NCBI GenBank assembly: GCA_019915135.1
Contig: JAHLMK010000003.1
Location: 1,488,001 to 1,552,000 of the forward strand
From: Strobilurus pachycystidiatus
Lineage: Eukaryota > Basidiomycota > Agaricomycetes > Agaricales > Physalacriaceae
Direction of reading: 5' to 3'
DNA: 64,000 bases
The notes below the pieces were generated by a model that did no database searches, had not been told where the DNA came from, and worked only from the letters and a program-made list of their open reading frames with translations. Below, in pieces: positions 1 through 10,258 of this stretch (within the stretch, counting starts at the first letter, position 1; the number at the start of each line of letters is the position of its first letter). Both the position numbers and the translations under genes were made by a program.

Positions 1-684
1 AATCTTTACCGGCGTTCAGATATAGAACAACTGAATGGTTCTCGAAAACCTTTGGCCAAGCAAACTCCGGAGGACACACCACCCACTGGACGAGGGCTCG
101 CGGCATTCGGCCGTTTCATGGCAGAGGACAACATGATCGCGAGCGCTATGTGGCACGAGATGGACATGAGGCACGACTTGTCCTGCGATGTTGTCCGAAA
201 CGTCGTGGGCAAGATGACCCTCAAGGACTACATCCTCAGACGCGCGCGGTGGATCCGTGTCAGGAAACATATGGTCCTCTCAGCCACGCTTCTAGAGCCG
301 TTCACGGAGTGCATCGTCGTATCCGCAATTGGGGCGCTGAGTCTCAACTGTGTCTTGGGCATCCCAATTCTGCCTTTCCTCCTCTTCCATTATGTGGCGT
401 GGTTATGGGTGGATCTGGACGTGTACGCGTCCCTCGCTGGCCATCCGCTTCCTGCATCCATCAGATGGCAGTTTTTGGGTGGATGGGTCGCGCGGGAAGT
501 GTTGACTTTGCCCATCTTCTTGTACGCCGTTTTCGGAGGGGAGGTTATCTGGAGGGGTCAGAGATATCAGATGCTGCATAATGGGGAGGTGAGGCTTGCC
601 TGGGAATCGACGCGACGGTATTGGTGGTCAAGGACGCGTGTTGGGTACAAGTCTCTGCCTGAAGAAGATACCGGCTCGGCTTGA
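1..684 (+). CDS. Ceramide glucosyltransferase (GT21), C-terminal part
   Basis: This is the 3' end of a gene that runs off the left edge; the frame is open from base 1 to the TGA at 682-684. The family transfers glucose from UDP-glucose to ceramide in the Golgi/ER membrane to make glucosylceramide. The reading contains the acidic D3 motif (FMAEDNMIA) followed about 40 residues later by LRRARW, which fits the (Q/R)xxRW motif of processive GT2/GT21 enzymes. Hydrophobic segments follow (LNCVLGIPILPFLLFHYVAWLW and the stretch around LTLPIFLYAVFG), as in the membrane-anchored C-terminus. The tail after WRGQRYQM is short and polar. The catalytic N-terminal half and the start codon lie outside the window. 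The family call is from motif order only. Confidence 0.78.
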   Translation, partial: NLYRRSDIEQLNGSRKPLAKQTPEDTPPTGRGLAAFGRFMAEDNMIASAMWHEMDMRHDLSCDVVRNVVGKMTLKDYILRRARWIRVRKHMVLSATLLEPFTECIVVSAIGALSLNCVLGIPILPFLLFHYVAWLWVDLDVYASLAGHPLPASIRWQFLGGWVAREVLTLPIFLYAVFGGEVIWRGQRYQMLHNGEVRLAWESTRRYWWSRTRVGYKSLPEEDTGSA

Positions 685-1842
685 TCATCGTGCTCAACAA
701 TATTGCGGGTTGGCAGTACTAGCTCGTCTTGGGATGAATCATGTCAGAATAATTCCTTGCGCAGTATCCAGGTCTTATCCATGGTACGCTCTTGTCAGAT
801 ATCGAGATTCGAACTGAGCGGACTACAAACTGAGGCTGTACATTGCGTGGACTCTCGGCCTGAGTGGCGAGTATCTGTCAGCATCTCTGATGTCGGCTCA
901 TGCATCTCCCCCGAAAACCGGTACACTCAACAGGAATGCGAACTTTTGCCAAAAGACAGGCCTCTTGGCGGGCACTTATAACCGGTGGCGGTACTTTGCA
1001 AGCATCAATTCTCTGGGAAATCGCTGGAAAACGGGTTCCACGGCGATCCAGCGCTGTTACTGAAAGAACTCATGCAGCACAGAGTGGATATAAGTATGGT
1101 TTTCAATGGTGTCGAGGTATTGACCGTGAATAAGCATAGTGCGAAACTTATTCAGCACAGGCATACTAGTCTTAGTACAAGTCCCCTTCTGATTCGTCAG
1201 GCTCGGGCCACAGCCGGTATGTGTGCGGTCTCGGGCGGAGCAGCTTTCGAGGGTTATTCGATGTAGCATACAGTGGGGGGGAACGTACTTCTGGTGTGAA
1301 AGTTTTGGAAATCTCAAGCGGCATTAGCCCGCTGTGAGTGGAAAGTAACTCCCGGGACAGACACATTCGTGATAGGCGCCCGCTGGAGTTTCCATACCGT
1401 GTATCCAATCGTGTTCATCGTCTCAATCATCGGCGATTCGAGGGCTGACTGTTGATCTCGGGGTGCGTAGTTACACTTGTGTGCGAACGTGCAGGGCGTC
1501 ATTTGGTTGCGGCCAATGCGCCTGAAAAGAGCGAGTACTAACTATGTACACAGCTGCGTATGTAAAAAGAGTCAGAGACAGTCACAGATTCCTGTCAGCA
1601 TACTGCGAAGGGCTGGCATAGACCCTGCGAGAAAGACGAGAAAGAGCTAGATGGGATCAGTCATCGTCGCCAGAAGAGGCAATTCTGCAGGGAGCCGGAG
1701 GAGCCGATGACTCCACGTGATTAGGCCTTCCTCGAAATTTGGACTTCCTTCTTTCTGAATCTTACGGACCTTACCATTATAGAACGACAGCCGACGCCCC
1801 TCTCGGCTTTGCCTACCGCCCTCTTTGCCATCGTGCGCCACG
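685..1842. other. Intergenic, no gene recognised
   Basis: This stretch separates two plus-strand genes. All open frames in it are short, overlap on both strands and lack recognisable motifs or intron signals. The last 150 bases are pyrimidine-rich and probably hold the promoter and 5' leader of the Rad5/HLTF-like gene. Confidence 0.6.
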
Positions 1843-4800
1843 ATGGCAAGCTCATTCTCGCCGCCGATGAGCTCGCGGACGACGCCTGCCCTGTCGAATC
1901 TCTCGATATCAAACAACTCTAACACGATTGACCTCACGGGCGACGATGAGGAGAGATACGATTACCCGCGGGAGCTCAAAAGAATGCGCCTGGATCATAT
2001 AACCGAGCCAGCCTCTCCCCGGCCGATGGCGCTGGGCCCTGGAACGCCGTCGATGTCGACTTTCACGTCGTACAACCAGAAGCCTGCAATGGCGCTTCCA
2101 ACCTTGGCGCCCAGCATGTTCTCGCCGCCGCCGCCCGTCTACAACGGCGGCGCTATTCCCCATATCCCCTACCGCCCGCCCTTTGCCGGCCCGTCACAGC
2201 CGCCTCCATCGCGACAAGCGCCTCCGCCACAGTCGCAGTCTAATCATGTCATCGACCTGACTGGCACCCCCTCTCCTCCGCCCCAGGTACCGCAAGAATT
2301 GTCTCCAAAGACGCCCGTCTGTATTGGTTTTCTCAGTCTCACGGCCCTCATTCTCTATCCCGTACCATATATCCTCCCGACAAATCCCGCATCGCCTCAG
2401 CCAGAATGGGCCACCGTCAAATTGCAGTACGAGCACGTCGAAAAGCCGAATGTCAGTCCGAACACGCTGCACATAAAGGCCGGAACAGGGGAATCATTCG
2501 CCGTCACCGAGCAAAAGGTCGCGGACCACATTGGTCATATGATTGGCAAAGGTCTCATACGGCTGGAAGCCAAGGTCAGGAAGGGGCCCCCGAACGTCTG
2601 TCTCCTCCTCAATGCATCATTGTGTAAGATACTGACGTGTTCTAGCTTCCCATCCTTCCCCTCCACGCTCTTGTCTTCACACCCAAAGGCAATGTTACCG
2701 TAGTCGGCCAGTATCTGCAACAATGTGGACTAATGCTAGACCATCCCGCTCCTCCGTTCGACTTTGCCCAGGTCATGGCTTCGAACACTCCATATTACAA
2801 TCCACACAATCCTCCACCCGGTGGTCACAACCGCCACATAATTCGACCCAATGGCGGCATGTTCCAAGGGCCCCCGCCTCAACGATGGGCGACACAGCAG
2901 GTTGGAAAGAGTGTGGAGGTGCAGAGAAGTCAGGTGGATGAGCTATTCAAGACTCTGAAGACGGGAGGGGAATTGCGTGAAACCGAAGCAGGTATGTTAC
3001 CTTCCATGATCTACGCGACGCTATTTTTACGCGGCCTTTGCAGCCCCTGAGGTTGCTACGAAGCTCTACCCTCATCAGAAAAGGGCGCTCACTTTTCTTT
3101 TGGACCGGGAGCATGAACGACCGCTTCTCGGCGATACTTTCTCCTCTCTGTGGCAGCGCCGCTCTCTTCCTAGCAGACGGTCTTCATGGGTGAATATTGT
3201 CACACAGAAAGAGGTTGCCACGGAACCGGTGGACTCCAAAGGCGCCATCCTTGCAGACGACATGGGCCTTGGCAAGACGATAACATGCGTGTCTTTGATC
3301 GCGGCCACCATCAACTCAGCTCAACAGTTTGCATCCACCCCCCTCGATGCCCCGTCTATGCTCTCGTCGTCGTCATCATCATCACACCCGGATCCTTCGG
3401 CCTCACACTTTGCTGGAGCTGTCTGGGACATGCCATCTATGGATGGTCACAGCGCCAAAGCGAAAGCCAAGGCGCAACGGGCACAGGAGAAACTTGAGGC
3501 TGAACAGGTTCGAGTCTCGCGGATTAAAGCCAAGAGTCGCGCCACATTGATCATCTGTCCACTGTCCACTGTCTCCAACTGGGAAGACCAGTTCCGGGAG
3601 CACTGGAAGGGTGAGGTCACGGTGGTTGGCGGTAATAGCACGCCGACGGAACGTAGACGCGAGGGCAGACCGTTACGCGTGTACATATATCACGGGAACG
3701 CTCGTCGACCTGATCCAAATTTTCTGGCCGACTTCGATGCTGTCATCACGACATATTCCACATTGGCCAGCGAATTCTCCAAGCAGACTCGGAGCGTCAC
3801 GTGTGCGGACGACGATGACGAGGATGTTGGCGGTGGGAGTAGCGACGGTGGAGGTGTAGAGATAGACGAACGAGGAAATCAGATACTTCGGCTGCCAAAA
3901 CCGAAGAAGGGAGGACTGAAGAGGAAGAAGAGCGGGTTTGCGGGCACGAGCATAGAGGCTTCAAGCGCGTTACAGAGTATTCATTGGTTCCGTGTGGTTC
4001 TGGACGAGGCACAGTATGACCTGCTTCTTCTCGTTTCTATAACGTTACTCAAATCCACTTCTTCAGCTGTATCAAGGAAACTGGCACTGTCGGCAGTCGC
4101 GCGTCCTGTGATCTCATGGCTGACCGCAGATTGTGTCTTACCGGAACTCCGGTTCAGAACAAACTGGACGACGTCTTCGCTCTCGTGAAATTTCTACGCA
4201 TAGACCCGCTGGATGAGAAGGCGGTGTGGACAGAGTATATCGGAGCCCCAGTCAAGTTTGGCCAGTCTCTCGGTATCGCGAGGCTACAATCGCTCATGGC
4301 CACCATCACATTACGTCGAACCAAAGAATCGAAGACAGCGGATGGCAAGCGCATATTGTCACTTCCACCGCGACGCGACGAAATGCGGACGCTGAAGTTC
4401 GATCCCCAGGAGCAGGCCATTTACGACCAGTTCTTCAGCGCATCGAAGGCCGAGTTCGACGAGATGTCGGACAAGAACGAGGTCATGAAGAATTACGTGG
4501 GAATCCTGCAGAAGATTTTGCGGCTTCGACAGATCTGTGACCATTACGAGCTTGTCGAGGGGAAGGATTTGTTTGGGCTGGGCGGTCAGGAGGAAGCGAT
4601 GTCGAACGAGGATATTGCCGCTGCCATCGCGAAGGAGGGATTTACCGTGCAGCGTGCCGTTGCCATCTGGGCGATCCTCCGAGAGGCTGCCACGACGCAA
4701 TGCGTGGAGTGTGGCGGGGAGCTTTCTTTGCCCACAGACGGACAGCCGACAGAGGATGGCGACATGATGGAGGGCCCTTCAAAGAAGAAGAAATCCAAAA

Positions 4801-5921
4801 CATCAGGGAACTCTTCGAAAGCCCCCACCCGTGCCAATAGTCCCTCGGCGCCGGCACCGATAATAACCCGATGCCAGCATTTGTTCTGTGTCCCCTGCTT
4901 CCGTCAGTGCGTCCACCCAGGGTGGCCCCAAGTTTCCCCAGATACGTGTCGGTCTTGTTCTACGTGCCAGGCAGGACTTTATCCCGGCGATGCCATCGAG
5001 GTGAAGCCTGAATATCTGGACACGACGAAGAAGAAGACGGCGAAGAGGGAACGGCGGCAGAAGGGGTCAGCGATGAACGTCGAGCTACATCCCAGCACGA
5101 AGATAAGAGCGTTGATGGGCGATTTGATGGCTTTCTCGAAGGGCAACCCGCACTCGGCGAACTATGATCCCAGCTCTATCGAGGTGCAGATGGTGGACGA
5201 TCAAGGAAAAGACCTCGATGATGGAGTGGTCAAGACAGTCGTTTTGTATGTGGTTCCTTTCCCCATTCTGGATCGTGTGATTTCTGATAGATGACTTGAC
5301 TAGCTCCCAATGGACGTCGATGCTTGACAAGTACGTCACTACGAAAGCTTACTCTTGTCCTCTGATTTTTAATCTCTTGCAGGATTGAGGATGCGCTGGA
5401 GGCTTCGGGGATCCGTTATGACCGTTTGGACGGAACCATGAAGCGAGAAGAGCGAATCCGCGCGATGGATGCACTGAAATTCGAGCCGGGGTGTGAAGTG
5501 CTCCTCGTCAGTTTGAAGGCTGGAGGTGTTGGGTTGAACCTCACTGCTGCGCAGCGAGTCTATCTGATGGATCCGTACTGGTATGTATGCGCATTTCTTC
5601 CCAGAAATCATTTTGACCACATTTACAGGAACCCTGCCGTCGAGAACCAAGCGGTGGACCGGATTGTACGTCTTCTTTCTGCCTTCTCTTCTGTTTCCGA
5701 TATATGCTTACGCGCCTCCTCCTTCGCAGCACCGTCTCGGGCAGACGAAACCAGTCGTGACCATCAAATATATCATCGAGAACTCCATCGAATCCCGACT
5801 GTTGGAGGTGCAGAAGAAGAAGACCGAGCTCGCGAACATGACACTCGGATCTGCCAACTTCAGCAAGGCGGAGCTTATGAAACGTCGCATGGAGGAACTA
5901 AACCAACTCTTCCAGGAGTAA
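1843..5921 (+). CDS. Rad5/HLTF-like SNF2 ATPase with HIRAN and RING domains
   Basis: Eight exons (1843-2595, 2646-2991, 3044-4013, 4067-5245, 5304-5330, 5383-5580, 5629-5665, 5730-5921) join to 1,233 residues. ATG 1843 is the first in-frame ATG. Order: a disordered N-terminus with two SIM-like motifs (NTIDLTGDDEE, HVIDLTG); a HIRAN-like domain starting at PVCIGFLSLTALILYPVPY; helicase motif I (ADDMGLGKT); motif II formed across an intron (VVLDEAHCIKET); LTGTPVQN; a RING finger between the ATPase lobes (CVECGG... CQHLFCVPCF... CRSCSTC); then the C-lobe with GVGLNLT and DRIHRLGQTK. Rad5/HLTF proteins remodel stalled replication forks and polyubiquitinate PCNA in error-free damage tolerance. A HIRAN domain plus an embedded RING favours this branch over Rad16. 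An acidic, lysine-rich insert separates motifs Ia and II. The exact Rad5 versus HLTF assignment is inferred. Confidence 0.9.
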
Positions 5922-6364
5922 AGCTCTTTTTTAGTATGAGTATCGGTATTATACTGCTTCTTTATATTGCCATTATTTTCGACCGTCATATTGGTGTCTG
6001 TATTTTCGATTTACTACTTATAATCAAGGGTATGGACGTTTTTGTATTAGATTATATCCTCTTTCTGAATTGTATTCTTGTTTTCGTTTATGACTTACGA
6101 CTGCGTGTAAAGACGCACAATGCGATTTATTATAAGATGAGATTCAAGTTGTGCATTCTCGGAGGCAATACGGTTCGATCCATTCACCGAGACACCCGGA
6201 CATTGACCTATCTTCAATACGTCCATCTATAAGTACACAACATTCGTCATGCACGTTCATTCACAACTTTTGGCTCACCATCTGCTCCCAGGAATAGGGT
6301 AGCACCCTGCTAGGTCGACAATCACCGACTACTTACTCTGGACTGTCGACCTCTGAATACGTCA
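5922..6364. other. Intergenic, AT-rich
   Basis: The first 200 bases are T-rich and look like the 3' UTR of the upstream helicase. The rest should hold the promoter of the next gene. Nothing else was seen. A GGTTCGATCC string at about 6174 resembles a tRNA B box, but no cloverleaf forms around it. Confidence 0.55.
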
Positions 6365-7507
6365 ATGGCTCTTCCTTCCTTCCTCCATCCCTACGGCACC
6401 CCAGTCCACAAATCCTCGTGTATATCTGCCTCTTTACCCCATGAATCACTCGGAGGGGACGCCCATGTACTCTGGTGGCCAACAAGGTCAGGGAAGGAAC
6501 CAGAACGCGTTATCTTCTTTATTCCTGGTTCGTTTTCCGTCCCATGCGCTTTCTATGAGCTGAAGATCGTACTGTATAGGAAACCCTGGTCTCGTGGACT
6601 TCTACACTCCATTCTTTTCTGAAATACAGGAAAAGTCTTCATCTGACACGCTGGCGATCTTTGCTCATGCGCACCTCGGACACACGCCTGGGATACCATA
6701 TGCTAGTGCGGACCTCACTATTGAAGTGGATAGCGCGATAGAGGCTTACGACGCTCTCGCTGCTGAATTCCCAAAGGCCAAAGTGACCATTATGGCGCAT
6801 AGTATGGGGTGCTGGATAACTCTGAGGGCGCGTTTGGATAAAGCTCAACTCTTCCGCTGTCAAAGTTAACATCTCTCCAGGTCCTGGAGAAGCGTCCTAA
6901 TGGTCCGGATAGCTCCATATTGATGACTCCTACCATTCGCGAAATTGCCAACACCCCCAACGGTCGGATGCTTTGGGTAAGGCCAGACCTCAGTCTTCTC
7001 ATCCATTTCGCGTCTCAATAACGTTTTATAGTGGCTATTCTATCCTCTCTCGCGTGCCCTAGTTCCCAAACTCTCCATCATCGGCCGCATGCTGCCTATG
7101 AGTTTCCTGAAACTTGTCTACAGCGACTGGCCTCATGACCAGCTTCTGGTCTTGAAGAGATTCATCGGCTCGCCTCCGAGCGTCCACGCGTGTCTCGTCA
7201 CGTCCTCTGACGAGATGGAGATGATCAAGGGCCTCGACGAGGATATCCTGACGATGCACGCGGACCGGATGTACATGTATTTTGGCGAAGTTGATGGATG
7301 GGTAGGCGATCATCGTGAGGCGATTGTGGCGCAATTCAAAGGGCCCGCGGAAAACATATTCTTCGCGAAAGGTGTTCCGCATGCGTACTGTATCAGTGAG
7401 TGCCCTTTGTTTAGCGTCAGCTCCGAGTGGATGTTTGATGCTTGGTGTTAGACCACAACACCGAGGCTGCTCGTCAGTGTGTTCAGTGGCTAAAGCAGCT
7501 TCCATGA
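6365..7507 (+). CDS. Lipid droplet-associated serine hydrolase (LDAH family)
   Basis: Five exons (6365-6527, 6580-6827, 6881-6976, 7032-7395, 7452-7507) join to 308 residues, the usual size of this alpha/beta-hydrolase family. Family members sit on lipid droplets and are linked to sterol ester or triglyceride turnover. The nucleophile elbow is AHSMGC. FFIPGNPGLVDFY, split by intron 1, is the family's oxyanion-side GNPG motif. A late histidine in KGVPHAYCI is the likely catalytic His. Intron 2 only keeps the frame if it is a GC-AG intron (6828-6880); no GT donor in that exon gives the right phase. With it the coding length divides by three and the protein reads ITL-RVLEKRPNG. The substrate is not visible from sequence. 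Confidence 0.82.
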
Positions 7508-7998
7508 TTACACCCCAGTTGGACACTAAACAAGTCGTTCGAGAGGTTCGGTACGGGCATGTATCTAGACAGCAAGGGAAACACGTTGAAAGGTCGTGGC
7601 GCAATTGATATCAACAGAGCACCCCGATACAGACGCAGAGATTACGTCGCCGTTGAGGCCGGGTTCTTTTGTGGCTAAGAATCTATCCACAGCTTTCGGT
7701 CCCGATGACAACAGCTGGTAACCCCAAAGAATGTACAATTAGCGCCCAGCGAGTAAAGAAACATCGTAGACTGTAGAAACAGTGAAGATGAGCGCAGATC
7801 CTCACAACTTGGAAGTAGCTACTTGAGCTTTACATGTAAGAGTGAAATGGCGAGAAAGTGAAGAGTAAGTAAACAATTGACAACAAGGCGGGAGAGATCC
7901 CGAAACTGCTCTCTCCATTTGGCTATGAGGAACAACAGTCAGAGCATTATAACGGCTGCCCCTACCGTTATTCCTCATCATCTCCCCCGTTTTCCGCA
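7508..7998. other. Intergenic, no gene recognised
   Basis: Spacer between two plus-strand genes, presumably the 3' UTR of the LDAH-like gene and the promoter and leader of the next. No repeat, RNA gene or coding signal was seen. Confidence 0.55.
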
Positions 7999-9310
7999 AT
8001 GCAGACGCTGAAGAACTCTCGAGACGACACACTGCCATCGATAGGACCCGACATCATCTTGCAGGTCTACACGCACAAATCTCTGCGGCGGCCAGGCGCC
8101 AAACCCGCCGAGTACGACGACAACGAGCGGCTCAGCGTGCTTGGCGCAAAGGCGCTGGAGATGGCTGTACTGGACGCGCTGATGGGCGAGCGGCCGATTC
8201 TGAGCGCCGACGAGCTAGAGGTGAGCAGGGACGCATTTTTGTCCAATAAAAGTCCAATTAAATTGCAATATCAGACGCGGGTGCAGGATGTACTGGCTCC
8301 CGAGAACATTGACGGCTGGGTCATTCGATACAATATGCGCGCCAAGATCCGATGCCATCCAGACTATTTCTCTCGCCTGTCGTCGCCCGAGGTGAGTGGC
8401 AGCCACATTTTACTTATCCGCCGCAATGTTCATGCAACTCCTAGGAAACTTGTGCTTTGTTCCACGCCTACGTCGGCGCCGTCTTCGCCGAGCAGGGCAT
8501 CGAAAGGGTCAAACACTGGGTCGAATCTCTGCTCGGAATGGAGTCGTCCCGGAAGATCAAGAGCTTGCCGACCACAATGTCTCCTCAGGCCCGCTTCGAG
8601 CGCTCTATCCCGCCACACATGCTCCTTCCGAATCCTGCGCCGCCGCTCAACGTCCCCAAGATGGTCCCGATGTCGCCGCCCCCTCCGCCGCCGATACCCT
8701 CGTTCCAGCACAAGCCGTTCATGATGCAGCAGGCTCCGCCGCCGCCACCTCCCATGCAGCCACCGCCACCACAGCCTATGGCCCCACCTCCGCCGACGCC
8801 TCCAGGCATGTTCCAGCAGCAGCAGCGGCACAACTTCCACCCGCCTCCGACTCCGATCTTCCAGCCGTCATTCCAGCCGTCACCGGTGCCTACGCCTAAT
8901 GTGTACCAGCACCCACCTCCGCCGCCCCCTCCCATCATCAAATCCGACATGAGCAAGTCCCAGGGCAGCAGCAGACACACGCTTCCGCCGCCGCCTTACC
9001 AAGCCAACATGTCTGCACCAAACCCCATGGCCCCTGCTCAGCCCGGACTCGCCTTTCTGCCGCTTTTCAACCAGACTGCTGCACAAAGGCGAGTCAACGT
9101 CGAGTACAAGGCCGACTTCGCCGGTCCCTCCCACGCCGGGAAATGGACGGTTAGCTGTGTTGGTGAGTTCTCTGATTGATTGTTCTCTCTTCGCAAAGCT
9201 TATTGTTTCCAGTCAATGGCATTCCCAAGGGCACCGGCTCAGGCGGTAATAAGCAGATCGCCAAGGAGGAGGCCGCGCGCGCTGCTTATTACAGTATGGG
9301 CTGGACATAG
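7999..9310 (+). CDS. Degenerate RNase III-domain / dsRNA-binding protein
   Basis: Four exons (7999-8220, 8275-8391, 8445-9162, 9213-9310) join to 384 residues from the first in-frame ATG. The N-terminal ~160 residues match the RNase III fold: THKS then NERLSVLGAKALEMAV. In active enzymes the signature is NERLEFLGDAV; here the second Glu is Ser and the Asp is Ala, so two metal-binding residues are missing. A later ALFHAYVGAVFAEQG helix matches the third RNase III signature. A ~150-residue Pro/Met/Gln-rich linker follows. The C-terminus is a canonical double-stranded RNA-binding domain (VEYKADFAGPSHAGKW, VNGIPKGTGSGG, KQIAKEEAARAA). This resembles non-catalytic family members such as mL44, but the long proline linker is unusual and no mitochondrial targeting signal stands out. 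It probably binds, rather than cuts, structured RNA. Confidence 0.75.
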
Positions 9311-9327
9311 GCTGTTTGCATTTACCG

Positions 9328-9456
9328 CAACAAGTTGACCACTCATCGAAGGCCTACCGCCTGTCATTTTGCTGTATACAAAATCTGCCTAACACACAGG
9401 TTTTGTACAAAGCAAAATGACAGGTGGTAGGCATTCGGTAACAGTTTGGCTTGTTG
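9328..9456. repeat. Long imperfect inverted repeat (hairpin)
   Basis: Arms 9352-9387 and 9397-9432 are each 36 bases and pair at 32 positions; two of the four exceptions are G-U in RNA. A 9-base loop separates them. Pairing resumes in register further out (CAACAAG at 9328-9334 against CTTGTTG at 9450-9456), so the symmetric structure spans 129 bases. It starts 18 bases after the stop codon of the RNase III-like gene, so it likely lies in that gene's 3' UTR. A decayed MITE is the main alternative; no target-site duplication was seen. Confidence 0.85.
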
Positions 9457-9479
9457 TGCTAGGTGCAGATGCTTATGTA

Positions 9480-9970
9480 GGGCCTTTAGTGAGTACTAAG
9501 CTGTGTCAATCACCCGTAATCTTCATGTAGACTTATTTGTAACTGTATGAATTGCTCTCATTCTCTCTTGTTATGAGTCCAGTATTGCAGTAAGTGAAAC
9601 ATATACCTACAACACAATCAGAACCACGGTGCGTACTCTGCTCCCCATCTACTTATCTCACAAGTTCTCGATGAGTTGCAGGAGCTCGTGCCACAATTAT
9701 GTATCCGCCCATGTGAGTGATGCAAGGTGTTGTGCTCCGGTACTAGTAGTCCCCCGGTGAGTAGCTGTTCTGAAAATCACCCGTATTCCTAATGTTGGCC
9801 CAGGTGAAAATCATACTGGAACTGTCTTTCCACCTCCCGAGGGAGACCGCTCTAGGTACATATGCGTTTGTCTCCTATCAACATCGTTGCTATTGTGAGT
9901 GAAATACCTTCTGGAGCAGACAATCAGAACGGTGCGTACTCCGCTCCCATCTGTCCCACGAAAGCTAACG
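9480..9970. repeat. Diverged local direct duplication in intergenic DNA
   Basis: Two blocks share several short strings in the same order: ATCACCCGTA at 9510 and 9776, then a block with AGTGAAA and ATACCT, then CAATCAGAA followed by CGGTGCGTACTC at 9615 and 9921. The spacing differs (266 and 306 bases), so the copies have suffered insertions or deletions. No open frame spans them. The rest of the 9457-10258 gap holds only the presumed promoter of the next gene. Confidence 0.55.
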
Positions 9971-10258
9971 CCGTTCAATTGGTGTGCCAAGCTCATCATG
10001 CATCATCATTCGACCCATGTGGCTTGTGAGCACACGCGTTGACGCGCCTGTCAAGCAGAACTGAGCACTGTATCTTTCGTCCTTTGAAACGTGCATGGTA
10101 CCGTTTGGTACGTATGCTCTTCTGACTTCTTTGGTCCTCAAGGTGCTCCATGTGAATCCGTCAGGTGAAGGCCCTTGCCAACAGATTTCAATTAAAAGGA
10201 CGAGCCTCTTCTTTAGACTGTTCATCGAAAGGGAGTCTTCCCTTCCTTGCATTCCACG

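Noticed and set aside
1647..1937. Minus-strand frame overlapping the start of the helicase gene
   Set aside because: It overlaps the well-supported first exon and shows no motif.
6174..6184. GGTTCGATCC, a tRNA B-box-like string
   Set aside because: No A box, T-stem or acceptor stem pairs around it.
8430..8840. 136-residue Arg/Trp-rich minus-strand frame
   Set aside because: It is the antisense of the proline-rich linker of the RNase III-like protein; composition explains it.
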